From the IMG/VR virus record IMGVR_UViG_3300020203_000082, positions 1 through 27,350 of that record: a stretch of DNA of 27,350 nt. The stretch is one strand, 5' to 3'. Shown piece after piece: positions 22,064 through 27,350 of the stretch (positions are counted from its first letter, which is position 1; each line of letters starts with the position of its first letter). Made by a program: the position numbers and the translations under genes. The stretch comes from a virus. Under the pieces are notes generated by a model. That model did no database searches. It saw nothing but the letters and a program-made list of their open reading frames with translations, and was not told the DNA's origin.

Positions 22064-23203
22064 TCATGTGAGCGCGACCGGCATCACCACGCAGCGCTGT
22101 GGGCCGGAGACGAACAGGCCCGGCTTGTTGGGCGCCTTCAGGTGGAACTCCACTGTTTCGCCGTCGACGACCCTGAGCACGTCGCGGAGGAAGGCCGGAT
22201 TGAAGCCGATCTCGAGGTCCGACGTCAGGCCCTTGGCCGACTCGATGCCGCATCCGACCTCAGCCTCGCCCTGTTCCGGGGCGCGGCTCGTGATCTCCAC
22301 GCGGTCGCTCCCCTTCTTGAAGGCGAATCGCACGCCGCGGGACTCCTCGTTCGTGAGCAGCGCCGCCTTCTGAATCGCCGCGTTGAACTTGGCGACGTTG
22401 AAGGTGATGATGATGTCGTTCTCCTTGGGGAGGACGTCGCGGTAGGGAGGGAACGCGCCCTCAATCAGCGAGGTCGTGAGCACCGCCCGCGGCGCGTTCA
22501 CGTCGCCGATCGCCATGGCCATCTGGGTGCCGTCATAGCCGTCAGAGGAGATGTGGACCATCTCATCCGGCTGGTCGAGCAGCTTGATGAGCGTGCTCAG
22601 CGCCTTGGTCGGGACGAGCACATTGAACTTGCCGGCGAAGTGCGAGCCGTCGCGCGTGTAGATCGCGAGCCGGCGCCCGTCCGTCGCCACCGCCTCCAGG
22701 GTCTTGCCCTCGCGGAGCAGCAGCACCCCATTGATCGCGTAGCGGGTGTGCTCCTTGGCCGTCGCGTAGATGGTCGACCGCACCGCCTTCATAATCAGGT
22801 CCGCCGGCACCGAGAACTTCGCCTCGCCAGGCGTCTCGATGGGCGGGAAGTCCGCGGGCGGGTACCCATAGACCTTGAAGTGGGCGTCGGTGCCGCGCAC
22901 GTGCAGGAACGCGCCCTCGGCCTCCATGGTGAAGGTGGGGTCGGTCTGGGCGGAGACGATCTGGGAGAGCTTCGCCGCCGGGATGAGGGCTCGCCCCGGG
23001 GTCTCGACCTCGACCCTCGCGAAGTCCAGGCGAAGGCTGATCTCACCATCCATGCCCTCGAGCCTCACCGAGGAGACGCCATTGGCCTTCGTCGCGATGA
23101 TGTGGACGCAGGTGAGCTGGGGGCGTGGCGAGCGGCCAGCCACCGCAAGCGCCGCGAGACCAAGGGCGCTCTGGAAACCTTCGCGATCACAGGTGAACTT
23201 CAT
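22064..23203 (-). CDS. dnaN: DNA polymerase III beta sliding clamp homologue
   Basis: The product has 379 residues, close to bacterial DnaN (about 366). It begins MKFTCDREGFQSALGLAALAV and shows three repeated clamp folds: about 1-120, 130-250 with the typical KEHTRYAINGVLLL, LEAVATDGRRLA and VLVPTKALS, and 255-379 with AVLTTSLIEGAFPPYRDVLP and ending GPQRCVVMPVAL (DnaN ends close to YVVMPMRL). The clamp encircles DNA as a dimer and tethers polymerase and repair partners. It starts on the ATGA overlap with the small upstream frame. Its own Shine-Dalgarno is weak. Confidence 0.9.
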   Translation of the reverse strand: MKFTCDREGFQSALGLAALAVAGRSPRPQLTCVHIIATKANGVSSVRLEGMDGEISLRLDFARVEVETPGRALIPAAKLSQIVSAQTDPTFTMEAEGAFLHVRGTDAHFKVYGYPPADFPPIETPGEAKFSVPADLIMKAVRSTIYATAKEHTRYAINGVLLLREGKTLEAVATDGRRLAIYTRDGSHFAGKFNVLVPTKALSTLIKLLDQPDEMVHISSDGYDGTQMAMAIGDVNAPRAVLTTSLIEGAFPPYRDVLPKENDIIITFNVAKFNAAIQKAALLTNEESRGVRFAFKKGSDRVEITSRAPEQGEAEVGCGIESAKGLTSDLEIGFNPAFLRDVLRVVDGETVEFHLKAPNKPGLFVSGPQRCVVMPVALT

Positions 23204-23325
23204 TGTCTGGTTCTTTCTTCGGGTGCCAATGCCCACACTGAGGACACGCGACCACAGCGGCCTCGCCAACCGCACTTCTCACACCGAACGGCTTGTTTTG
23301 GACGCCATCGCCTGCCGCGCGCCAT
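23200..23325 (-). pseudogene. Tiny zinc-ribbon gene, apparently frameshifted
   Basis: ATG 23325 (3 nt after the upstream stop) opens a 41-codon frame. It encodes RCEKCGW and then turns unlike protein before its stop at 23200. In the +1 frame from about 23265 the sequence reads EAAVVACPQCGHWHPKKEP and stops at 23187. Skipping one base near 23263-23268 would give a 45-residue Cys-x2-Cys-x8-Cys-x2-Cys zinc ribbon. So this is a real gene broken by a mutation or a sequencing error, or one read by a programmed frameshift. The unshifted stop overlaps the DnaN ATG (ATGA). Confidence 0.5.
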
Positions 23326-23327
23326 GC

Positions 23328-23894
23328 TCACTCCGGAATCGGGTCGCCGTCAAGCTCCACGCGTCGTGCCTCATCTTCGCCATCGTCAGCCGCCTTGAGC
23401 GTCCACGAGCAGACGACGCCGGCCTGGGCCTTGAGGAACGTGATTCGATCGTCCAGGCTCGTGCGCTTTTGCAACATCGACGCGAGCACCGTCATGGCCA
23501 CGCTGCTGACGCCGCTGAAAACGAGTCTTTCGCTCTTGGTCTCGATCTCCACCGTGAAGGTGCCGTCGCCCGCGGCCGCCGCACGCTCATGCGCAGTGAT
23601 CTGGAACATCTCGGCCACGTTCTCCGGCACAAAGCTCCGGTGCGACTCCAGTGTGGCCTTGAGCTTGCCCATGACCACGAAGGTGCAGCACTGGCGGATC
23701 CACTCCGAGAGCGTGAGGCCGGAGGCCTTCGCCGCCGCGTCCCAAGCGTCCTTCTCCTCATGGGTAATGCGGAAGTCGATGGTGGCCTTCATGGAGCCTG
23801 GGCGGCCCCGGAACAGCGACACGAAATCTCGTGCGACCTGCTCCTCGCTCCTGTCCTTCTTCCTGGCCACCTTACGTCCCTGCTTCTTGCTCAT
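23328..23894 (-). CDS. Ribbon-helix-helix DNA-binding protein, putative autorepressor
   Basis: The protein has 188 residues. A basic N-terminus (MSKKQGRKVARKKD) is followed at residues 37-72 by an RHH fold: strand ATIDFRIT, helix HEEKDAWDAAAKASG, helix LTLSEWIRQCC. Residues 80-188 are a larger C-terminal domain of unknown type. GGGAG lies 5 nt before the ATG. Its own promoter carries three tandem 12-bp palindromes (23915-23950), so it probably represses itself and the downstream zinc ribbon and dnaN. An ATG at 23933 would fall in the -35 box and is rejected. Confidence 0.7.
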   Translation of the reverse strand: MSKKQGRKVARKKDRSEEQVARDFVSLFRGRPGSMKATIDFRITHEEKDAWDAAAKASGLTLSEWIRQCCTFVVMGKLKATLESHRSFVPENVAEMFQITAHERAAAAGDGTFTVEIETKSERLVFSGVSSVAMTVLASMLQKRTSLDDRITFLKAQAGVVCSWTLKAADDGEDEARRVELDGDPIPE

Positions 23895-23904
23895 GGAGGC
23901 TCCC

Positions 23905-23933
23905 AGAATACCACTTGTCCCGACAACTGTCAA
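23905..23933 (-). promoter_or_regulatory. Sigma70-type promoter of the RHH gene
   Basis: On the minus strand TTGACA (23933-23928) and TATTCT (23910-23905) lie 17 bp apart. The -10 hexamer is 10 nt upstream of the ATG at 23894, so the leader is very short. Its -35 and spacer lie inside the palindrome array at 23915-23950, so a bound repressor would exclude polymerase. Confidence 0.75.
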
Positions 23934-23950
23934 GACATCTGTACTGACAA
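23915..23950. promoter_or_regulatory. Three tandem 12-bp palindromic operators
   Basis: The three units are TTGTCCCGACAA (23915-23926), CTGTCAAGACAT (23927-23938) and CTGTACTGACAA (23939-23950). They are exactly abutting, with consensus nTGTCnnGACAn; the third unit has one substitution in its left half-site. Regular abutting palindromes are typical of sites filled cooperatively by dimers such as RHH proteins, and an RHH gene starts 21 nt away. The array covers the -35 box. Confidence 0.72.
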
Positions 23951-23954
23951 CTTC

Positions 23955-24887
23955 TCACCCGGTCTCTGCGACGTCACAAGCCACGAGAGACAGGAGCGCA
24001 TACGCCGCCTGTAGGACGACAACTCCGTTGCCGGTGAGTCCAAATCGGTCCAACCGATTGGCCAGCCCTGGAGCCAATCCACGAAGTCCGCGTTCAAGAG
24101 CCGGAGCGAGGTGGGGGCAGTCGCGGAGGATCCCGCGCCAGGCGTCGGCGTTGGCTGGTCCGGGGGGGAAGACGAATCGGCTGCACTCCAGTCCTGCTCT
24201 TGGGCCTGCCCCGACAGACTCGGGCGCTGCTTGGTCGGGTTTGCAACCGCGTGGGTGGTGCGGGAAGCGCACCGCGTTGGTGTCGGCCAATCCCTCGACG
24301 CCTCCCGGCCGTCCGCCCGCGCCGCCTTGCTCCCGCCCATCAACTCCGGCCCGCCGGTCGTGTTGTTGCGGGGGGTTGGCCAGTACTCCGTAGATGAAGA
24401 CTCTCGGGCGAAGGTGCGGCGCGCCGACTTCCGCCGCCGTAAACAGTCCCGCTCGAGTTCGGTAGCCCATTGATCGAAGCTCACCGAGAACAAAATCGAG
24501 CCCCCGGCGGACATGCCCTCGGACGTTCTCGAGGAACACGACGCCGGGCTGCGTGACGCCAACGACCCGAGCGACGTGGGGCCATAGGTGGCGACGATCG
24601 CTGCTTCCAAGGCCTTTGCCGGCGTAGCTGAAGGGCTGGCAGGGGTAGCCAGCCGTGAGGAAGTCCACGCCCACGAAGGGGGCTGGGTCGAAGGTTCGCA
24701 GATCAGTCCACACAGGCGCCGGAGCCAGGCTTTGTTCTCGTATGCGAGTCGCCAGGAGCGCAGCGACATACGCCTCGATCTCCACATGAGCGACCGTGCG
24801 AATCGCCGGTAGAAGAAGATGGAGGGCTTCGGAGAGGCCGAGGCCAGATCCAGAGCACAGGGCGAGTTCTGAAAAGGATCTATCCAC
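23955..24887 (-). CDS. DNA (cytosine-5) methyltransferase, third homologue
   Basis: With a GTG start at 24887 it has 310 residues. The GTG has GGGAG upstream with a 9-nt gap. Motif I is LALCSGSGLGLSEAL (8-22), motif IV TAGYPCQPFSYAGK with catalytic Cys83, motif VI FLENVRG (118-124), motif VIII RPRVFIYG (160-167) and motif X RFGLTGNGVVVLQAAYAL near the end. The linker between VIII and X (about 170-280) is Gly/Pro-rich and short for a target recognition domain. An alternative GTG at 24908 overlaps the upstream stop. It differs clearly from the other two methyltransferases, so its target probably differs too. Confidence 0.82.
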   Translation of the reverse strand: MDRSFSELALCSGSGLGLSEALHLLLPAIRTVAHVEIEAYVAALLATRIREQSLAPAPVWTDLRTFDPAPFVGVDFLTAGYPCQPFSYAGKGLGSSDRRHLWPHVARVVGVTQPGVVFLENVRGHVRRGLDFVLGELRSMGYRTRAGLFTAAEVGAPHLRPRVFIYGVLANPPQQHDRRAGVDGREQGGAGGRPGGVEGLADTNAVRFPHHPRGCKPDQAAPESVGAGPRAGLECSRFVFPPGPANADAWRGILRDCPHLAPALERGLRGLAPGLANRLDRFGLTGNGVVVLQAAYALLSLVACDVAETG

Positions 24888-24904
24888 ACAAACGCTCTCC
24901 CTGC

Positions 24905-25684
24905 TCACGACACTGCCGCGGGCACGTGCGACACCGGGTGCTGCTTGAACGCCCACGCCGCGTCGGACAGCCGGCCCTGCTTGCTTGGCTTGAGGCCCGA
25001 GTCCTGCTTGATGAACACCGGCACGCCCTCCGCCTTGCACTGGGCGACGATCGACTCCTGCCACGCGGGCTCGCAGTCGCGCTGGCCACCACCAGACTCG
25101 CCGCCGGTGATGACCCAGTGGACCTTGGGCCCAGATCCGACGATCGCACCGCCGTCGATGGTGTCGAGCGCCTCGAAGGTTCCGCTCAAGACGTTCGTCC
25201 ACTCCGATCGCCCCGTCTTGATGCGGCGCAGGTTGACGGGGCCAATCATCGGCTCGCACGAGAGGAATCGCCGGCCTGGCACCTTGAGCAGGTCCGGGAT
25301 GCTCGCGTCGGCCGTCTCCTGGTCGCACGGGCTCGTGCCCGTCATCACGTTGGTGGGCCAGCGCGTGAGCCACGCCGGCGGCACCATCGTCGTCACGTTC
25401 TGCGGGCGCTTGGTGAGCAGGAGCCACTCCAGCCACGGCGTCTCCTCGATGAGCTGGAACACCCGCGCCCGGAGCAGGGGCACCGTCCAGAACCGACCCT
25501 TGTGGTGCTTCATCTCCACCGGCTTGTTCTGCTGGTCCACCACGCGCCCGTCGAACTCCTCGAACAGGTCGCACATGCTGGACACGCGGCGGACGACGCC
25601 GGCCGCCTCCGCCTCCTTGTTCCACTTGGTGAACTCCGGGGCCGGCGGAGAGAGCGGCACGGGCGATCTTCGCGTGTTGCTCAT
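24905..25684 (-). CDS. Gp37/Gp68 (DUF5131) family protein lacking its N-terminus
   Basis: The protein has 259 residues and shows several blocks of the family: RVSSMCDLFEEFDG, ETPWLEWLLLTKRPQNV, NVMTGTSPCDQETADASIPDLLKVPG, RRFLSCEPMIGPVNL and WVITGGESGGGQRDCEP, then EGVPVFIKQ. Full-length members begin with a Cys-rich segment (WNPxxGCxxxSxGCxxCYA) that may bind an Fe-S cluster; here the N-terminus goes straight into EFTKWNKEAEAAGVVRRV. The missing part is not found in the upstream sequence. Its role is unknown. ATG 25684 lies 1 nt before the stop of the DUF4406 gene (ATG overlap). Confidence 0.72.
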   Translation of the reverse strand: MSNTRRSPVPLSPPAPEFTKWNKEAEAAGVVRRVSSMCDLFEEFDGRVVDQQNKPVEMKHHKGRFWTVPLLRARVFQLIEETPWLEWLLLTKRPQNVTTMVPPAWLTRWPTNVMTGTSPCDQETADASIPDLLKVPGRRFLSCEPMIGPVNLRRIKTGRSEWTNVLSGTFEALDTIDGGAIVGSGPKVHWVITGGESGGGQRDCEPAWQESIVAQCKAEGVPVFIKQDSGLKPSKQGRLSDAAWAFKQHPVSHVPAAVS

Positions 25685-26457
25685 GTTTTTACCCTGGGAC
25701 GGCGCGGCATCTTCGTCTCCAACCACTTCTGGAACAGCACTTCAATCACTTCGCTGGCGGCGCGGGCCGAGACCTGGTACTGGATCCACTCCTGCACGAA
25801 CGCTCGCCACTCTACCGTGGCCCGGAGCGGCGCGAGGTCCCGGTACGCCTGGACCAGGGTCGTGTGCCCCGTTCGCGCCGAGACCGCCGCGATCTCCGTC
25901 CACGAGAATCGGTTGTTGGCATACCCGCAGTCATAGAGCAGGCTCCAGACCACCCACCGCTCGAACACGCCGCGAGGGCCGCCGCGGTACCGCGCGAGGA
26001 AGTCGCTGTGGTTGGCGCGGATGAACTGGATTGCGAGGGATATGGCCTGGCGGGCGTGCCTGGTGGCAAGCGTCGGGTGGCTGGGCTCGTCCGCGGCCGG
26101 CGCGACCTCGATCGCCACCGTCACCGCGACCTTGGATCCGCCCTGGTCGTAGAGCGGGATGCCGGCCGCAACCGCCAGCATCGCCTCGGCCACTGCCCCT
26201 CGGGAGCGGCGCCAGTTATCCAGCAGCACGACGCGGTCGGAGATGAGCACCGCCTCGGCGTCGCGAGCCAGCATTGCACGGAGCGTCTCTGGCCCGGGCT
26301 CCGGGTCCGTCTCGCAGAACCCGTGCGCGCGGTCTATGTCCGCCGGGCTCAGGACCGTGAAGCCCTGGGCGACCAGCGCATCACGCGCGGCGTCGAACGC
26401 CGGGAAGTTGTATCGCGGGATCCCCCGCATGGGGCCGGAGATGTAGACGGTGGTCAT
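25681..26457 (-). CDS. DUF4406 nucleoside-deoxyribosyltransferase-like protein with possible DnaA-like C-terminus
   Basis: The protein has 258 residues. Residues 1-105 match the DUF4406 layout: YISGPMRGIPRYNFPAFDAA, a helix, then AVLISDRVVLLDNWRRSRGAVAEA, typical of phage proteins with the nucleoside 2-deoxyribosyltransferase fold. Residues 162-210 (GVFERWVVWSLLYDCG, FSWTEIAAVSARTGHTTLVQAYRDL) resemble the DnaA domain IV HTH, in which S-x-x-EI-G and a GR-x-HTTV helix read DNA. The start overlaps the upstream stop (ATGA). Fusion of these two parts is unusual; the C-terminal resemblance is the weaker call. Confidence 0.6.
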   Translation of the reverse strand: MTTVYISGPMRGIPRYNFPAFDAARDALVAQGFTVLSPADIDRAHGFCETDPEPGPETLRAMLARDAEAVLISDRVVLLDNWRRSRGAVAEAMLAVAAGIPLYDQGGSKVAVTVAIEVAPAADEPSHPTLATRHARQAISLAIQFIRANHSDFLARYRGGPRGVFERWVVWSLLYDCGYANNRFSWTEIAAVSARTGHTTLVQAYRDLAPLRATVEWRAFVQEWIQYQVSARAASEVIEVLFQKWLETKMPRRPRVKT

Positions 26458-26876
26458 TCTGCCTGCTCCGCTGCTGCGGCCAGGGCTTCGCGGTAGGCGG
26501 CGGCGTAGACGGCGTAGGCGGCATCGACGGCAGCGATTTCGGCGGCATTGGCGGCGAGACAGGCGGCGATACGTGTGGCCCGGGCGGCATCTCGGGCGGC
26601 ATCGTAGACCTGGCCGAGGCCCACGCGGGCCAGCAGGGCACGACCGTGCCCAAGCCGGGCAAGTATCGCTCGTGGCGTGAGGCCGAAGTCCACCAAGGCG
26701 ATGTCGTAGGCGGCACGATCGAACGGAGTGGGGATGGTGGTGGTGGAGGGCATTGGGCTTTCTTCCTTTCTTTGGGGTGCGGGCGGGGGGCGATGTTGCG
26801 TCCAAACGGACACGGTCTCCGGAATCCACTCGGTTGCGGTGAGTTCGTCAACGGTGTACGGGCGTTCCTGGATCAT
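26454..26876 (-). CDS. Alanine-rich protein of unknown function
   Basis: From ATG 26876 (ATGA overlap with the upstream stop) the frame has 140 residues. The first 41 (MIQERPYTVDELTATEWIPE onward) are polar. From an internal ATG at 26753, which has AAAGGAAG about 8 nt upstream, comes MPSTTTIPTPFDRAAYDIAL. The last 45 residues are nearly all Ala with Glu, Arg and Tyr, a probable long helix. Either one 140-residue protein or a separate 99-residue protein is made. No family recognised. Its stop overlaps the DUF4406 start. Confidence 0.5.
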   Translation of the reverse strand: MIQERPYTVDELTATEWIPETVSVWTQHRPPPAPQRKEESPMPSTTTIPTPFDRAAYDIALVDFGLTPRAILARLGHGRALLARVGLGQVYDAARDAARATRIAACLAANAAEIAAVDAAYAVYAAAYREALAAAAEQAE

Positions 26877-27205
26877 TCTGGCGCCCCAATCTTGGCGAGG
26901 GTGAAGTGGTCCACCAGGTCTGTTTGCTTGAGGTGGTCCATCATCGAGTCCGTAGACGTCGTGACGAACCCGCAGCAACACCGGAAGCCTCCGAGGAGAG
27001 CGCCTGCTTGACCGATATTTCGCTCCCAGCTCACCAGGGAAGGGTGCGACGCCAGTAGATGATCGAGTGCGTCGCCCCATTTGAAAAGCCCTTTCGCTCC
27101 CGGCGTGCAGATGGGGCACGCGGATCGCCGCTTTGACCTCGAAAGCCTCAACTCGGCGTCCCAGTTGGACTGGAGCTCTCCGAGGCGTTCCTTCTTCGAT
27201 CTCAT
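26873..27205 (-). CDS. Small Cys/His-rich, zinc-finger-like protein
   Basis: The protein has 110 residues. A basic N-terminus (MRSKKERLGELQ) is followed by ACPICTPGAKG with ALDHLLASHPS (Cys30, Cys33, His49, His54), which has the spacing of a C2H2 finger. Cys76-78 with His91 and His100 may form a second one (FRCCCGF, DHLKQTDLVDH). It could bind DNA or RNA. No Shine-Dalgarno is seen at ATG 27205. It overlaps the next gene by 4 nt. Confidence 0.52.
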   Translation of the reverse strand: MRSKKERLGELQSNWDAELRLSRSKRRSACPICTPGAKGLFKWGDALDHLLASHPSLVSWERNIGQAGALLGGFRCCCGFVTTSTDSMMDHLKQTDLVDHFTLAKIGAPE

Positions 27206-27250
27206 TGGCGCATGTCCGGCTGGCGCGTTGAGGGCACGCCGCAGAGGTAT

Positions 27251-27350
27251 TTACCCAGCGACCAGCCCGAGCCGGCGGAGGTCGTCGCGGCCCAGGCGAT
27301 AGGACTCCTCGACGGGCGGTACCGCATCCAGTTCGACAAGGTGGAGCAGG
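27251..27350 (-). CDS. 3' end of a gene that continues past the right edge
   Basis: The minus strand is open from the right edge to a TAA at 27251-27253. The last 32 residues read LVELDAVPPVEESYRLGRDD and LRRLGLVAG at the C-terminus. The codon pattern fits the phage genes. Too little is present to assign a family. The 45 nt to the next gene hold no obvious promoter. Confidence 0.45.
   Translation of the reverse strand, partial: LLHLVELDAVPPVEESYRLGRDDLRRLGLVAG

Noticed and set aside
24888-25625. Extension of the third methyltransferase frame back to 25625
   Set aside because: The added part is an out-of-frame reading of the Gp37/Gp68 gene.
26458-26829. Extension of the DUF4406 frame back to 26829
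   Set aside because: It yields an Arg/Pro/His-rich product opposite the alanine-rich gene frame; ATG 26457 begins the conserved domain.

Overview
The window is a GC-rich segment of a tailed double-stranded DNA phage genome, or of a prophage (Caudoviricetes). It carries a head-assembly block (terminase, portal, minor head protein, prohead protease with scaffold, major capsid), a large beta-helix tailspike, and phage replication and modification genes. The portal, protease and capsid resemble T4 gp20, gp21 and gp23, which points to a myovirus-like head. The large terminase instead looks like the lambda GpA family. No integrase, tRNA or rRNA gene was seen. The host cannot be named, but two near-consensus sigma70-type promoters suggest an ordinary bacterial host polymerase. 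Almost every gene reads on the minus strand, so transcription runs from high to low coordinates. One plausible gene (17435-17746) reads on the plus strand.

Layout in transcription order, from the right edge. 27350-24905 holds small accessory genes: a partial gene, a Cys/His-rich protein, an alanine-rich protein, a DUF4406 protein with a possible DnaA-like C-terminus, and a Gp37/Gp68 (DUF5131) homologue that lacks its N-terminus. 24887-22064 holds a cytosine-C5 methyltransferase, a ribbon-helix-helix protein preceded by a promoter with three tandem 12-bp operator-like palindromes, a tiny and possibly frameshifted zinc ribbon, and a DnaN-type sliding clamp. 21996-16417 is the tail-fibre region: a small protein, a 1037-residue tailspike, a tandem duplication of its C-terminal module that creates two further small genes, the plus-strand gene and two more small proteins. 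16398-13235 is an early or replication module driven by a TTGACA-N17-TATCCT promoter: an unknown protein, a DUF2303 protein, an SSB-like OB-fold protein, a winged-helix protein, a small membrane protein and a ParB-domain protein. 13182-11008 holds two more cytosine methyltransferase homologues. 10986-1453 is the head module: small terminase, large terminase, portal, minor head protein, two small lipoproteins, a membrane protein, the protease-scaffold and the capsid. A strong hairpin follows the capsid. Two glycosyltransferase family 9 genes, the first only half length, run to the left edge.

The genes fit a virion that packages DNA through a T4-like portal, matures its prohead with a protease whose scaffold partner seems to be made from an internal in-frame start, and adsorbs through a glycan-binding or glycan-degrading tailspike. 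Three cytosine methyltransferases, glycosyltransferases and a partial Gp37/Gp68 protein suggest DNA or surface modification against host defences. The least expected signals are a recurring GCGTCTAATC-like element near several starts, the tandem operator array, the nested scaffold start, the microhomology-flanked tailspike duplication and the split zinc ribbon.
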